Origin: Proluteimonas flavola
GTDB lineage: Bacteria; Pseudomonadota; Gammaproteobacteria; Xanthomonadales; Xanthomonadaceae
Direction: 5' to 3'
DNA: 64,000 nucleotides
Assembly (NCBI RefSeq): GCF_021191705.1
Contig: NZ_JAIWPU010000012.1
Span: 62,001-126,000, forward strand
Made by a program: the position numbers and the translations under genes. Position 1 is the stretch's first letter. The number at the start of each line of letters is the position of its first letter. The notes beneath the pieces are model-generated. The model made no database searches, was not told the DNA's origin, and saw nothing but the letters and a program-made list of their open reading frames with translations. This document shows positions 49,143 to 59,388 of this stretch, piece after piece.

Positions 49143-49787
49143 ATGTCTCCCCTCACCCGCCGGGACCTGCTGAAGGCCGGCGCCGCGTCGGCCGGCGCAG
49201 TCGCCATGCCCGCCGTCGCGCAGGCCGCCAACGCCGCGACCACGCCCACGCCGTTGCGTCCACCGGTGCGCCAGCGCGTCTCGCTGGAGGTCAACGGCGA
49301 ACGCGTCGAGCGCGAGGTCGATACCCGCACCACGCTGCTCGATTTCCTGCGCGAGGAACTCCACCTCACCGGCACCAAGAAGGGCTGCGACCACGGCCAG
49401 TGCGGCGCCTGCACGGCGATCGTCGACGGCCGCCGCATCAATACCTGCCTGAGCCTGGCGGTGATGCACGCAGGCGGGAAGGTCACGACCATCGAAGGCC
49501 TCGGCACGCCCGACAGGCTGCACCCGATGCAGGCGGCGTTCGTGAAGCACGATGGCTTCCAGTGCGGCTACTGCACGCCCGGGCAGATCTGTTCCGCGGT
49601 CGCCGTGCTCGGCGAAATCCGCGATGGCATTCCCAGCCACGTGACCGCCGACCTCACCGCCCGCCCTGCGATCAACGGCAGCGAGATCCGCGAGCGCATG
49701 AGCGGCAACCTGTGCCGCTGCGGCGCCTACGCCAACATCCTCGATGCGATCGAAGACGTCGCCGGGACTTCGGGAGCACGCGCATGA
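49143..49787 (+). CDS. paoA: Periplasmic aldehyde oxidoreductase, [2Fe-2S] subunit (PaoA type)
   Basis: 214-aa iron-sulfur subunit with a twin-arginine signal ([19 protein letters not shown]), so the assembled enzyme is periplasmic. Two [2Fe-2S] clusters are evident: ferredoxin-type [13 protein letters not shown]...C and the second domain CGYCTPGQ...CRCGAY. Start at the second ATG of GAATGCCCATG, with GAGG 7 nt upstream. The following gene overlaps as ATGA. Same order as E. coli paoABC. Confidence 0.92.
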   Translation: MSPLTRRDLLKAGAASAGAVAMPAVAQAANAATTPTPLRPPVRQRVSLEVNGERVEREVDTRTTLLDFLREELHLTGTKKGCDHGQCGACTAIVDGRRINTCLSLAVMHAGGKVTTIEGLGTPDRLHPMQAAFVKHDGFQCGYCTPGQICSAVAVLGEIRDGIPSHVTADLTARPAINGSEIRERMSGNLCRCGAYANILDAIEDVAGTSGARA

Positions 49788-50743
49788 AGGCCTTCGGATT
49801 CGAACGCGCGGAATCGCCCGCGGCGGCGGCCACCGCCGCCGCGCGCACGCCCGGCACGAAGTTCATCGGCGGCGGCACCAACCTGCTCGACCTGATGAAG
49901 CTGGAGATCGAAACGCCGGCGCATCTGGTCGATGTCAACGGGCTCTCGCTCGACACGATCGAGAAGCGCGACGACGGTGGCCTGCGCATCAGCGCCGGCG
50001 TGCGCAATACCGATCTCGCGGCCAATGATCGCGTGCGCAGGGACTATCCGCTGCTGTCGCGCGCCCTGCTCGCCGGTGCGTCCGGCCAGCTGCGCAACCG
50101 CGCGACGACGGCCGGCAACCTGCTGCAGCGCACGCGTTGCCCCTACTTCTACGACACCGACCAGGCCTGCAACAAGCGCCTGCCGGGCAGCGGCTGCGGC
50201 GCGATCGAAGGCTACAGCCGCCAGCTTGCGGTGATCGGTGGCAGCAAGGACTGCATCGCCACGCATCCCAGCGACATGGCGGTGGCGATGCGCGCGCTCG
50301 ACGCGGTGGTCGAGACCGTCAAGGCCGATGGCCGAACGCGTCGCATCCCACTCGATGATTTATACCTCGCGCCCGGCAATACGCCGCAGCGCGAAACGGT
50401 GCTTGAAGCCGGCGAACTGATCACGGCAGTCGTGCTGCCACCGCCGGTCGGCGGTCGCCAGATCTATCGCAAGGTCCGAGATCGCGCCTCGTATGCGTTC
50501 GCGCTGGTCTCGGTCGCCGCGATCGTGCAGCGCGACGGCAGCGGACGCGTGGTCGTCGGCGGTGTCGCGCACAAGCCCTGGCACCGCGATGCGGCCGATG
50601 CCGAATTGCCGCGTGGCGCCAGGGCGGTCGCAGCGCGTCTGTTCGAAGGCGCCGCGCCGACCGACGACAACCGGTTCAAGCTGATGCTCGCCGAGCGCAG
50701 CATCGCTGCGGCCCTGGCCGAAGCCCAGGAGGCCATGTCATGA
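49784..50743 (+). CDS. paoB: Aldehyde oxidoreductase FAD subunit (PaoB type)
   Basis: 319-aa FAD-binding subunit of the molybdenum hydroxylase family ([14 protein letters not shown], then the C-terminal CO-dehydrogenase flavoprotein domain). The cysteine insert [15 protein letters not shown]...GCGAI is the extra iron-sulfur binding loop that distinguishes PaoB from XDH flavin subunits. ATGA overlaps at both ends with its neighbours. Confidence 0.92.
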   Translation: MKAFGFERAESPAAAATAAARTPGTKFIGGGTNLLDLMKLEIETPAHLVDVNGLSLDTIEKRDDGGLRISAGVRNTDLAANDRVRRDYPLLSRALLAGASGQLRNRATTAGNLLQRTRCPYFYDTDQACNKRLPGSGCGAIEGYSRQLAVIGGSKDCIATHPSDMAVAMRALDAVVETVKADGRTRRIPLDDLYLAPGNTPQRETVLEAGELITAVVLPPPVGGRQIYRKVRDRASYAFALVSVAAIVQRDGSGRVVVGGVAHKPWHRDAADAELPRGARAVAARLFEGAAPTDDNRFKLMLAERSIAAALAEAQEAMS

Positions 50744-52941
50744 AGTTCGACACGCCCGCAGGCCCGAACCCGATCGACGCGATGCGCGTCGTCGGCCAGC
50801 CGCTCGACCGCATCGACGGCCCGCACAAGGTCGCCGGCACCGCGCATTACGCCTACGAGTGGCACGACGTCACCGCACGCGCGGCCTACGGCCACGTCAT
50901 CGGCGCCGGCATCGCGAAGGGCCGCATCGCCTCGATCGACATCAGCGCCGCCGAACGTGCGCCCGGCGTGCTGGCGGTCGTCACCGCGCACAATGCCGGC
51001 AAGCTCGGCAAGGGCCGCATGAACACCGCGACCCTGCTCGGCGGACCGGAGATCCAGCACTACCACCAGGCGATCGCACTGGTCGTCGCCGAGACCTTCG
51101 AACAGGCGCGCGCCGCCGCGTCTCTGGTGCGCGTGGCCTATACGCGCAGCCGCGGGCGTTTCTCGCTCGAACGCGAGAAGGACAACGCGGTGAAGCCGCA
51201 GGGCGGCGACACGCCGGCCGATACCGCGGTCGGCGAGTTCGAAGCCGCATTCGCATCGGCCGAGGTCACGCTGGACGAGACCTACACCACGCCCGACCAG
51301 TCGCACGCGATGATGGAGCCGATGGCATCGCTCGCCGAATGGGATGGCGACAAGGTCACGATCTGGACCTCGAACCAGATGATCGCCTGGGGCAAGAGCG
51401 ACGTTGCCCGCACGCTCGGCATCGCGCCGGACAAGGTGCGGCTGGTGTCGCCGTACATCGGTGGCGGTTTCGGCGGAAAACTGTTCGTGCGTGCCGACGC
51501 GGTGCTCGCAGCGCTCGGCGCGAAGGCCGCCAGGCGGCCGGTCAAGGTCGCGCTGCATCGCCCGCTGATCGCCAACAACACCACGCACCGCCCGGCCACG
51601 CTGCAGCGCATCCGCATCGGTGCGAACCGCGACGGCCGCATCACCGCGATGGGGCATGAAAGCTGGTCGGGCGACCTGGAAGGCGGTGGACCCGAGGTCG
51701 CCGTGCAGCAGACCCGTCTGCTCTACGCCGGCGAACATCGCATGACGAAGATGCGCCTGGCGACGCTGGATCTTCCCGAAGGCAACGCGATGCGCGCGCC
51801 CGGAGAGACGCCCGGCATGATGGCGCTGGAAATCGCGATCGACGAGATCGCCGACAAGCTGGGCATGGATCCGGTCGAGTTCCGCATCCGCAACGACACC
51901 CAGGTCGATCCCGAAAAGCCCGAGCGTCCGTTCTCGCAGCGCCAGCTGGTCGAGTGCCTGCGCCAGGGCGCGGAGAGATTCGGCTGGGACGCACGCAAGG
52001 CGCACGGCAGCGTGCGCGACGGCCGTTGGCTGGTCGGCATGGGCGTGGCCGCGGGCTTCCGCGGCGCGCCGGTGATGAAGTCCGGCGCGCGCGTGCGCCT
52101 CGATGGCGATGGCCGCGTCACCGTCGAAACCGACATGACCGACATCGGCACCGGCAGCTACACGATCATCGCGCAGACCGCGGCCGAGACGCTGGGCCTG
52201 CCGATCGGATCGATCGACGTGAAACTCGGCGATTCCGACTTCCCCGCATCTGCCGGTTCCGGCGGCCAGTGGGGCGCGAACAGCGCGACCGCCGGCGTCT
52301 ACGCCGCCTGCATGAAGCTGCGCGAAGTCGTGGCGACGAAGCTCGAGCTCGATCCCGCAACGGCGGCATTCGCAGACGGCAAGGTCAGCGCCGGCGGCAA
52401 GTCGGTCGCGCTTGCGGATGCCGCGGGCGACGGACAGATCGTCGTCGAGGATGCGATCGAGTTCGGCGATCTCGACAAGCGGAAGCAGCTCAGCACCTTC
52501 GCCGCGCACTTCGCCGAAGTCGGCGTCGACATGTACACCGGCGAGACCCGCGTACGCCGCATGCTGTCGGTGGCCGCGGCTGGCCGCATCCTCAATCCGA
52601 AGCAGGCCCGCAGCCAGATGATCGGCGCGATGACGATGGGCGTCGGCGCCGCGCTGAGCGAGGAACTTGCGGTCGATACGACCATGGGCTTCTTCGTCAA
52701 CCACGATCTCGCCGGCTACGAGGTGCCCGTGCACGCCGACATCCCGGCGCAGGCGGTCGTGTTCCTCGATGAAGCCGACGCCGACAGTTCGCCGATGAAG
52801 GCCAAGGGCGTGGGTGAGCTGGGCCTGTGCGGCGTGCCGGCGGCGATCGCCAATGCGATCCACAACGCCACCGGCGTGCGCGTGCGCGCGTATCCGATCA
52901 CGCTGGAGAAGGTGATCGGCGGCCTGTCCGATGTCGCCTGA
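50740..52941 (+). CDS. paoC: Aldehyde oxidoreductase molybdenum subunit (PaoC type)
   Basis: 733-aa molybdopterin cytosine-dinucleotide subunit: N-terminal domain [20 protein letters not shown], cofactor loops GGGFGGKLF and [12 protein letters not shown], and the catalytic Glu in [12 protein letters not shown] near the C terminus. It oxidises aldehydes to acids in the periplasm; it has no signal of its own and is probably carried by PaoA. Starts with an ATGA overlap on paoB. A GC-rich terminator follows at 52951-52980. Confidence 0.93.
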   Translation: MKFDTPAGPNPIDAMRVVGQPLDRIDGPHKVAGTAHYAYEWHDVTARAAYGHVIGAGIAKGRIASIDISAAERAPGVLAVVTAHNAGKLGKGRMNTATLLGGPEIQHYHQAIALVVAETFEQARAAASLVRVAYTRSRGRFSLEREKDNAVKPQGGDTPADTAVGEFEAAFASAEVTLDETYTTPDQSHAMMEPMASLAEWDGDKVTIWTSNQMIAWGKSDVARTLGIAPDKVRLVSPYIGGGFGGKLFVRADAVLAALGAKAARRPVKVALHRPLIANNTTHRPATLQRIRIGANRDGRITAMGHESWSGDLEGGGPEVAVQQTRLLYAGEHRMTKMRLATLDLPEGNAMRAPGETPGMMALEIAIDEIADKLGMDPVEFRIRNDTQVDPEKPERPFSQRQLVECLRQGAERFGWDARKAHGSVRDGRWLVGMGVAAGFRGAPVMKSGARVRLDGDGRVTVETDMTDIGTGSYTIIAQTAAETLGLPIGSIDVKLGDSDFPASAGSGGQWGANSATAGVYAACMKLREVVATKLELDPATAAFADGKVSAGGKSVALADAAGDGQIVVEDAIEFGDLDKRKQLSTFAAHFAEVGVDMYTGETRVRRMLSVAAAGRILNPKQARSQMIGAMTMGVGAALSEELAVDTTMGFFVNHDLAGYEVPVHADIPAQAVVFLDEADADSSPMKAKGVGELGLCGVPAAIANAIHNATGVRVRAYPITLEKVIGGLSDVA

Positions 52942-52950
52942 CATACCTCG

Positions 52951-52980
52951 AACCCGCCCCCGCCCGCGGGGGCGGGCTTG
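52951..52980. terminator. Bidirectional terminator between paoC and lysR gene
   Basis: CCCGCCCCC and GGGGGCGGG pair around a 6-nt loop in the 54-nt gap between converging genes, followed by TTGAGC. Strong stem, short T content. Confidence 0.7.
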
Positions 52981-52995
52981 AGCAAAGCGCATTGG

Positions 52996-53916
52996 TCACT
53001 GCCGCTGCAGCACCGGCGCGTGTGTATCCATCAGTTCGACGATCCAGTCGATGAACACCCGCAGCTTCGCGCTGACGTGCCGGTTGGGCGGAAACGCGAT
53101 GTACATCGGCATGGGATCGAGCGTCCAGTCCTCGAACAGCGTCACCAGCTCGCCGCTCGCCACGTGCGGCCTGGCCATGTAGGCCGGCAGCCACAGCACG
53201 CCCATCCCCGCGAGACCGGCGGCGAGGTAGGCGTTGCCGTCGTCCAGCGCCACCACGTAGCGCCCCTGCGCCTGCACGTGCTCGTCGCCGCGGCGCATCG
53301 CGTACGGCAACGGCTTGCCGGTGCGCGCCCACAGGAAGCCGACGATGCGGTGATGCGAGTCCTCCAGCTCGCGCGGATGCACCGGCGTGCCCATGCGCTG
53401 CAGATACGCGGGCGCTGCATGCACGCCCAGCTGCAGATCGCCGACATGCCGCGCGACCAGCGACTGGTCGGTGATCGTGCCGCCGCGCACCACGCAGTCC
53501 ACGTTCTCGCCGATCAGGTCCACGCGCCGGTCGCTGACGCCCAGATCCAGTTGGATCTCCGGATAGCGCGCGTGGAAGTCCGGCAACGCCGGCACCAGGA
53601 TCATCCGCGCGAACGGACTGGGCACATCGACACGCAGGCGCCCGCGCGGTGCAGCGGACGCATTCGACAGGCTGGTCTCGGCATCGTCCATGTCGGCCAG
53701 CAGACGCACCACACGCTCGTAATACGCCGCGCCATCGGCGGTCACGTTGACCTGCCGCGTCGTACGATTGAGCAGTTTGACCCGCAGCCGCGCCTCCAGC
53801 TGCTGCACCAGCTGCGTCACCGTGGTCCGGCTCATGTGCAGTGTGTCCGCAGCTCTGGTGAAGCTGCCCGCCTCCACCACGCGCACGAACGCCTGCATCG
53901 CATCGAAACGGTCCAT
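52996..53916 (-). CDS. LysR family transcription regulator
   Basis: 306-aa LysR regulator: helix-turn-helix AFVRVVEAGSFTRAADTLHMSRTTVTQLVQQLEARL, linker helix and a periplasmic-binding-like effector domain (RLRVDVPSPFARMILVPALPDF). The start MDRFDAMQAF matches family N termini; a 41-residue upstream extension is rejected. It is convergent to paoC and divergent from the RidA gene (116 nt), so either may be a target. Effector unknown. Confidence 0.93.
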   Translation of the reverse strand: MDRFDAMQAFVRVVEAGSFTRAADTLHMSRTTVTQLVQQLEARLRVKLLNRTTRQVNVTADGAAYYERVVRLLADMDDAETSLSNASAAPRGRLRVDVPSPFARMILVPALPDFHARYPEIQLDLGVSDRRVDLIGENVDCVVRGGTITDQSLVARHVGDLQLGVHAAPAYLQRMGTPVHPRELEDSHHRIVGFLWARTGKPLPYAMRRGDEHVQAQGRYVVALDDGNAYLAAGLAGMGVLWLPAYMARPHVASGELVTLFEDWTLDPMPMYIAFPPNRHVSAKLRVFIDWIVELMDTHAPVLQRQ

Positions 53917-54032
53917 TGGCGGTCCAGCTGCGGAGGTTGTTTGGATTCTACGAACAGTGCTGGCGAGCGCTGCGTATTTATCGCGCAGGCCCGCATCCCC
54001 AGACTGGGTCATCGCAATCACAGGAGATCCCC

Positions 54033-54437
54033 ATGGCAACTCGCGACGCTGTATTCCCCGCCGGCCGCCATGCGCTGTACGAGACGCACCGCTATTCGCC
54101 GGCCATCCGTTCCGACGGCTTCCTGTTCGTCGCCGGCCAGGTCGGCAGCCGCGAAGACGGCTCCCCCGAACCGGAATTCGAGCAGCAGGTGCGACGCGCC
54201 TTCGAGAACCTCAACGCCGTACTCGCTGCAGCCGGCGCCACGTTCGACGACGTGGTCGACGTGACGTTCTTCATCGTCGACCCCGCGAACCGCTTCGAAC
54301 GCGCGTGGGCAATCGTGCCGGAGTACTGGGGCGAGGCGCCGTTCCCGACTGCGACGGTGGTAGGCGTGACCTGGCTGGCCGGGTTCGACTTCGAGATCAA
54401 GGTGGTGGCGAAGTTGCCGGAAGGTGTGGCTGGCTGA
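54033..54437 (+). CDS. RidA/YjgF family protein
   Basis: 134-aa RidA-type protein: FLFVAGQVGSREDG, the alpha helix EQQVRRAFENLNAVLAAAG, and the strand with DVTFFIVD. RidA proteins hydrolyse reactive 2-aminoacrylate/imine intermediates. The usual catalytic Arg near the C terminus (normally in an R-x-P-Y/E block) is not obvious, and the C-terminal FDFEIKVVAKL strand is typical of the Rid2-7 subgroups; so the reaction is uncertain. AGGAGA lies before the ATG. Divergent from the LysR gene. Confidence 0.88.
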   Translation: MATRDAVFPAGRHALYETHRYSPAIRSDGFLFVAGQVGSREDGSPEPEFEQQVRRAFENLNAVLAAAGATFDDVVDVTFFIVDPANRFERAWAIVPEYWGEAPFPTATVVGVTWLAGFDFEIKVVAKLPEGVAG

Positions 54438-54511
54438 GCGTGCGTGACACGCGCCATTGGCCAAGTGGCGCGCAGCGCGCCAAACGCGGTGCAGGCAGAC
54501 ACGACCCGCCC

Positions 54512-54631
54512 CGTCATCCCGGCGCAGGCCGGGACCCAGTGACTTGCGCGCAGGCATGCAAGGCGATTTAGAGTCGCGCGATCAACCTGCGCAGCTGAAG
54601 ACACTGGATCCCGGCCTGCGCCGGGATGACG
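54512..54631. repeat. Inverted repeat, 30-nt arms, extragenic
   Basis: CGTCATCCCGGCGCAGGCCG...CAGTG (54512-54541) faces CACTGGATCCCGGCCTGCGC...GACG (54602-54631) around a 60-nt centre. Arms are nearly perfect. The GTCATCCCGGC/GCCGGGATGAC motif is a common extragenic repeat in gammaproteobacteria. Distinct from the GTGGGAGCGCGC REP class. Confidence 0.8.
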
Positions 54632-54670
54632 AGCGAAAAGGACTCGCTGGCGGATTCCGGAGAACTGGAC

Positions 54671-54704
54671 AAGAACAAAGGGCCCGAAAGGGCCCTCTGT
54701 TCTT
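54671..54704. terminator. Bidirectional terminator
   Basis: AAGAACAAAGGGCCC-GAAA-GGGCCCTCTGTTCTT: a stable stem with a GAAA tetraloop and T-rich sides, between the RidA gene and the convergent sorbosone dehydrogenase gene. Confidence 0.85.
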
Positions 54705-54723
54705 CACGCCATCACCTGCGTCA

Positions 54724-56124
54724 TCAACCTGCAGGCGGCGGCGTTCCCGGTGCAGCCGCCGGCGCAGCCTCCGTCGGCGCCGGTGCAGCAGGCGCACCCG
54801 GCGCGCCCCCCGTCGGCGTGATCCGCCAGATGGTGTTGGCCAAGTCGTCCGCCACCAGCAACGCACCGCGCGGGTCGACGGTCACGCCCACCGGACGGCC
54901 ACGCGCCTTGCCGTCTTCGCCGAGGAAACCGGTCGCGAAATCGATCGCTTCGCCCGACGGCTTCCCATCGCGGAACGGCACGAACGAGACCTTGTAGCCC
55001 ACCGGCGGATTGCGGTTCCAGCTGCCGTGCTGGCCGACGAACACGCCGTTGGCGAACTGCGCGCCCATCGACGGCGTGGAGAACGCGACGCCCAGTGCGG
55101 CCACGTGCGAACCCAGCGCGAAATCCGGTGTGATCGCCGATGCGACCTTTTCCGGATTCAGCGGACGCACGCGCTCGTCGACGTTCTGGCCCCAGTAGCT
55201 GTAGGGCCAGCCGTAGAACCCGCCCGGACGCACGCTGGTCAGGTAATCGGGCACCAGTTCGTCGCCGATCTCGTCGCGTTCGTTGACCACGGCCCACAGC
55301 TGGTCCATGCCCGGCTGCATCGCCAGCGCGGTGGGATTGCGCAGGCCGGTCGCGAACACGCGATGGAAGCCTGTCGCGGCTTCCACCTGCCAGACCATCG
55401 CGCGGCTCTCTTCCACTGCCAGGCCGCGCTCGGTGATGTTGCTGTCCGAGCCGATACCGACGAACAGGTAACGACCGTCGGCACTGATCGTCAGCGCCTT
55501 GGTCCAATGGTGGTTGATCGCCGCCGGCAGCCTGGTGATCTCTTCCGGCGCACCGGCCGCGTTGACCGCGCCGGCCGTGTACGGGAAGCGCAGCAGCGCG
55601 TCCTGCGTGGCGACGTAGATCGAATCGTTGCCGAAGGCAAGACCGTAGGGCGCGTCGAGATTGTCGGCGAACACCGACCGGTTCTCGTAGGTGCCGTCGC
55701 CATCGGTGTCGCGCAGCAGGGTCAGACGGTTGCCGCTGTCGACCTGCGTATTGCCGCGGGCCTTGATCATGCCGGCGATGATGTCCTTCGGCGTGAGCTT
55801 CGGCGCGCGTCCGCCGCGGCCTTCGGCCACGAGGATGTCGCCGTTGGGCAGCACCAGCATCTGGCGCGGGATCAGCAGGTTGTCGGCGATCGGCGCGATC
55901 TCGTACCCCTCCGGCACCGTCGGCAACTGATCGCCCCACTCGGCCGGCAGCGAGATCTTCAGCGTCGGGAACAGACCGCGCTGCGGCTTCGGCAGGTCCG
56001 GCGACGGCCCCACATAGGTTTCATCCGGCGTACCGCCGCAGGCGACGAGTGCGAGCGCCAGCGCAGGCACCAGGGCGCGCGTCGGCAATGCGCACTTCGG
56101 ACGCTTCGCATGGAGACGGTTCAT
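54724..56124 (-). CDS. PQQ-dependent sorbosone/glucose dehydrogenase-type lipoprotein
   Basis: 466-aa soluble-GDH-like beta-propeller (GYEIAPIADNLLIPRQMLVLPNGD, GLAFGNDSIYVA, GTGLRNPTALAM-like blocks, VFVGQHGSWNR, DDLANTIWRI). A lipoprotein signal (LALVACGG, lipobox Cys about residue 29) anchors it in the periplasm. The last 35 residues are Pro/Ala-rich and not part of the fold. Such enzymes oxidise sugars or aldoses with PQQ; related members are L-sorbosone dehydrogenases. No PQQ synthesis genes are in the window. GGGAGG lies upstream of the ATG, and the stop of the DUF2231 gene overlaps it (ATGA). Confidence 0.9.
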   Translation of the reverse strand: MNRLHAKRPKCALPTRALVPALALALVACGGTPDETYVGPSPDLPKPQRGLFPTLKISLPAEWGDQLPTVPEGYEIAPIADNLLIPRQMLVLPNGDILVAEGRGGRAPKLTPKDIIAGMIKARGNTQVDSGNRLTLLRDTDGDGTYENRSVFADNLDAPYGLAFGNDSIYVATQDALLRFPYTAGAVNAAGAPEEITRLPAAINHHWTKALTISADGRYLFVGIGSDSNITERGLAVEESRAMVWQVEAATGFHRVFATGLRNPTALAMQPGMDQLWAVVNERDEIGDELVPDYLTSVRPGGFYGWPYSYWGQNVDERVRPLNPEKVASAITPDFALGSHVAALGVAFSTPSMGAQFANGVFVGQHGSWNRNPPVGYKVSFVPFRDGKPSGEAIDFATGFLGEDGKARGRPVGVTVDPRGALLVADDLANTIWRITPTGGAPGAPAAPAPTEAAPAAAPGTPPPAG

Positions 56125-56561
56125 GGCAGCACCTCCCGGCGACGCAAGGTGCCGCCAAGCGCGAACCACAGGCTCGCCCCGATCGACAGCACGCACAGCA
56201 CCGACCACACCAGCGCCTGCGGCATCTTCTGCCAGGCGTCCATGGCGTGGATCAGCGAATTGAGGAAGCCGAGCACGCAGGTCAGCGCCAGCAGACCGAC
56301 ATAGATGAAGCGGGTGCGCGTGCGCGCCGTCGGGGTGATCAGCGAGACCAGCGCCCAGACCAGCGCAATGACCGCGAACACCATCGCGCCGACCAGCAGC
56401 CAGGACGCGAAGTTGGTCCACTGGACCTCGTAGGACCGCGCGTACGCGATATCGGCGAGCAAGGCGCCCAGGAAAAGAGGGAATGCACTGCTGGCCAGCA
56501 ACAGGTGCAACGGGTTCAGCGGCCGGTACGGCTGCGTCACGAGTACGGGAGGTGTCTGCAT
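56121..56561 (-). CDS. DUF2231 membrane protein
   Basis: 146-aa integral membrane protein with four helices (about 18-40, 50-75, 85-104, 115-135) and the DUF2231-like start NPLHLLLASSAFPLFLGALLADI. Its conserved His and position next to PQQ-type dehydrogenases suggest a heme or electron-transfer membrane partner, but this is inference. Overlaps the dehydrogenase gene by 4 nt. Confidence 0.85.
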   Translation of the reverse strand: MQTPPVLVTQPYRPLNPLHLLLASSAFPLFLGALLADIAYARSYEVQWTNFASWLLVGAMVFAVIALVWALVSLITPTARTRTRFIYVGLLALTCVLGFLNSLIHAMDAWQKMPQALVWSVLCVLSIGASLWFALGGTLRRREVLP

Positions 56562-56791
56562 GGGGAAGTCTCATCGGCGGCGGGGCCGCGTCACGCCAGG
56601 CGATCCGCGGTGCGCCGGAGACATTCGTACATTCGGACGCAAGGCGTAGTGAATGCGTCTTGTTGCACGCATCGCAATCGCCTGAGGCGATGTCACACAT
56701 CGCGACATCACCAACCCGAACCCGCGCCGTGGCCGCCTGCTTCACCGCCGCCTGCGTATAGCTGGACGCTCTCCCGAACGGACGCGCCCAC

Positions 56792-57604
56792 ATGGCCGAC
56801 GCCGCTCCCGCCACCACACCGCCCGAAGACGTCGCGAGCACGATCTCCGACACCTGCGTCGAAAAGGCCACGCTGCCCGTCGGCAGGATGATCGGCCTCG
56901 GCATGCTGGCCGGCGCCTACATCGGCTTCGGCAGCCTCGTCGCCGTGCTGATCGGTGCAGGCGCCAGCGACCTGCCCTACGGCCTGACGCAGATCGCCGC
57001 CGGTGCCGGCTTTGCCCTCGGCCTGATCCTCGTGCTGCTCGCCGGCGCCGAACTGTTCACCGGCAACACGCTGATGACCCTGCCGCTCGCGCAACAGCGC
57101 ATCGGCCCCGGCCAACTGCTGCGCGCATGGAGCCTCGTGTGGATCGCCAACCTCGTCGGCGCCCTGCTGCTGGTGCTGCTCGCCATCGGTGCAGGCCTGC
57201 ACCTCGCAGGCGACGGCGCATTCGCCACGTCCGCCATCGAACTCGCCACCGGGAAGGCGTCCAAATCCGCCGGCAGCATCGTCGCCAGCGGCATCCTCGC
57301 CAACGTGCTGGTGTGCCTGGCCGTGTGGATGGCCGCCGGCACGCAATCCGCCGTCGACAAGGTCGCCGTCATCGTGCCGCCCGTCGCGGCCTTCGTCGCA
57401 CTGGGCCTGGAGCACTCGGTCGCGAACATGTCGCTGCTGCCGCTGGGCCTGCTGGCGCAGGCGGCGACGGGTGCGGAATTGCCGGCTGGACTGTCGTGGG
57501 GCGCGGCAGGCGCCAACCTGCTGTGGTCGACGCTGGGGAACATCCTGGGCGGTGGTGGGATCGGGCTCGCGTACTGGGCGATCTACCTGCGCAAGAAGGC
57601 GTAG
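56792..57604 (+). CDS. Formate/nitrite transporter (FNT) family protein
   Basis: 270-aa membrane protein with six helices and the FNT signatures: GAELFTGN in the third-helix loop, GLEHSVANM (pore His) and NILGGGGIGLAYW near the C terminus. FNT channels move formate, nitrite or related small anions. The ion cannot be chosen here: no nitrite reductase or formate lyase gene is near. Divergent from the DUF2231 gene across 230 nt. Confidence 0.92.
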   Translation: MADAAPATTPPEDVASTISDTCVEKATLPVGRMIGLGMLAGAYIGFGSLVAVLIGAGASDLPYGLTQIAAGAGFALGLILVLLAGAELFTGNTLMTLPLAQQRIGPGQLLRAWSLVWIANLVGALLLVLLAIGAGLHLAGDGAFATSAIELATGKASKSAGSIVASGILANVLVCLAVWMAAGTQSAVDKVAVIVPPVAAFVALGLEHSVANMSLLPLGLLAQAATGAELPAGLSWGAAGANLLWSTLGNILGGGGIGLAYWAIYLRKKA

Positions 57605-57906
57605 CGCCCACTCCGCAGCGCGAAGCGCTGGCGCCACCCAAGCAGCCTGTCGCATCGTCGCGCGCACGTGCGTTCGCCGAGATCGAAAGCCTCTCGCCCG
57701 CGATATCTGCTTTCGGCCAGAAGCGAACGCGGGCACGTGTGTTTCCGCTAGAATTCCGGCGTCGCAGGACACGCACGCAAGAATCAGGGCTCGCCCCCCG
57801 GGGTCGAAGACCGCCGACCTATAGACAGGGCCATCATGCCTCCTATTTCCAGACCTGACGTCCCTGGGCCTCAGGCGACATTGCCGTTCCATTCCGCGCC
57901 CCTTTC
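57605..57906 (+). other. 302-nt leader region of the amidase gene
   Basis: Contains a TAGAAT -10-like element at about 57749-57754, a region without coding character, and a 24-codon open frame at 57836-57910. No terminator for the upstream FNT gene is clear, apart from a GCGCGAAGCGC stem near 57619. Confidence 0.5.
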
Positions 57907-57910
57907 GTGA
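57836..57910 (+). CDS. 24-codon leader ORF overlapping the amidase start
   Basis: ATG-started frame MPPISRPDVPGPQATLPFHS followed by APLS and TGA; the stop overlaps the amidase GTG (GTGA). AGGG lies about 6 nt before its ATG. Could be a translational coupling leader or the remnant of a displaced gene. No homology recognised. Confidence 0.3.
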   Translation: MPPISRPDVPGPQATLPFHSAPLS

Positions 57911-59388
57911 CATCTGCGCAGAATAGTCTCGCGGCAGGAGATCTGGCGTTTTCGTCGGCGATCGACCTGGCGCAACTGATCCAGCGCAAACACGTCAGCT
58001 CGCTCGAACTCACCCGCTACTACATCGAGCGCATCCAGCATTTCGACAACGCGTTGAATGCTGTCGTGGTGCGGGATTTCGACCGCGCGCTGGAAGCGGC
58101 GAAGTCGGCTGACGCGGCGCTTGCGCGGGGGCACTGGCTGGGACCTCTGCACGGCGTCCCGACGACGGTCAAGGAAACCTTCGACGTCGCTGGATTGCGC
58201 ACGACGTGGGGCGTGCCGGAACAACGGAACAATGTCGCCCGGAACGACGCAACGATCGTCGAACGCCTGAAGGCAGCCGGCGCCCATGTCATGGGCAAGA
58301 CGAACGTTCCGCTGCGACTCGGGGACTGGCAGAGCTACAACGACATCTACGGGACCACACGCAATCCGTGGGATGCGACGCGCTCACCGGGTGGCTCCTC
58401 CGGCGGATCGGCCGCCGCGCTGGCTGCCGGCTTGACCGGCCTGGAGTTCGCCTCCGACATCGGCGGGTCGATCCGGAATCCCTCGCACTTCTGCGGTGTC
58501 TACGGGCACAAGCCCACGTACGGCATCGTTCCGACGCTGGGCCACACCCCTCTGGGCGTCGCATCCGCACCGGATCTGAATGTCGTCGGGCCCATGGCGC
58601 GAAGCGCGGAAGATCTGGCGCTGGCGCTGGACATCGTCGCGGGGCCTGACCGGTTCCGGTCACCGGGCTGGGCGCTGGCGCTGCCACCGCCGAGGGCAAG
58701 TACGTTACGTGGCTTGCGCGTTGCGATCTGGCCGCAGGAGGAAGACGTTCCCACCTCGATCGATATCTCGGATCGCGTGCAGGCCATCGGCGAAGTGCTC
58801 GCCCGCGCCGGCGCGGTCGTATCGGATCTGGCGCGCCCTGCACTTTCGCCAAGGGAATCGCACGCCACCTATCTGAGCCTGTTGGGATCCACAGGACTGG
58901 TCAACCTGCCCGACGCCTACTACGCCGCGACCCAGGCTGCGGCTGCAGCGCTCGACGCGAACGATGCATCGCCGCTGGCGATCCTGACGCGCGCCCGCGT
59001 CCTGGATCATCGAAGCTGGTGCGATCACGACGAAAGGCGTAGCCGGCACCGACTGCGGTGGCGCGACTTCTTCGACGGGTGGGACGTGGTGATCTGCCCG
59101 ATCTCCGCCACGACGGCGTTCCCGCATGATCATCGACCCAAGCTCGAGCGGTTGCTTGCGGTCGACGCGCTGGAGACCCTGCATTACGAGCAGTACTTCT
59201 GGGTCGGTCTGGCGAGCGTCGCGTACTTGCCGAGCACCGCTTTCCCCAGCGGGTCGTCACGTGACGGGCTTCCGATCGGGCTCCAGATCATCGGCCCGGA
59301 GTACGGCGATCGGACCACGATTGAAGTCGCCCGGCTGATCGCACAGGAGCTTGGCGGCTTTCAGGCGCCGCCGGGTTTCGGGGTATAG
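57907..59388 (+). CDS. Amidase signature family enzyme
   Basis: 493-aa amidase signature enzyme with the Ser-cisSer-Lys triad: K89 (TTVKETFD), the GGSSGGS loop at residues 162-168 and nucleophile S188 ([11 protein letters not shown]). It hydrolyses an amide, but the substrate is not predictable from the sequence. GTG start; ribosome site poor, consistent with coupling to the short upstream frame. No signal peptide. Converges on the YncE-like gene. Confidence 0.93.
   Translation: MTSAQNSLAAGDLAFSSAIDLAQLIQRKHVSSLELTRYYIERIQHFDNALNAVVVRDFDRALEAAKSADAALARGHWLGPLHGVPTTVKETFDVAGLRTTWGVPEQRNNVARNDATIVERLKAAGAHVMGKTNVPLRLGDWQSYNDIYGTTRNPWDATRSPGGSSGGSAAALAAGLTGLEFASDIGGSIRNPSHFCGVYGHKPTYGIVPTLGHTPLGVASAPDLNVVGPMARSAEDLALALDIVAGPDRFRSPGWALALPPPRASTLRGLRVAIWPQEEDVPTSIDISDRVQAIGEVLARAGAVVSDLARPALSPRESHATYLSLLGSTGLVNLPDAYYAATQAAAAALDANDASPLAILTRARVLDHRSWCDHDERRSRHRLRWRDFFDGWDVVICPISATTAFPHDHRPKLERLLAVDALETLHYEQYFWVGLASVAYLPSTAFPSGSSRDGLPIGLQIIGPEYGDRTTIEVARLIAQELGGFQAPPGFGV

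Noticed and set aside
53917-54032. LysR-type T-N11-A operator in the LysR/RidA gap
   Set aside because: Several loose matches and none convincingly symmetric; not reported as a feature.
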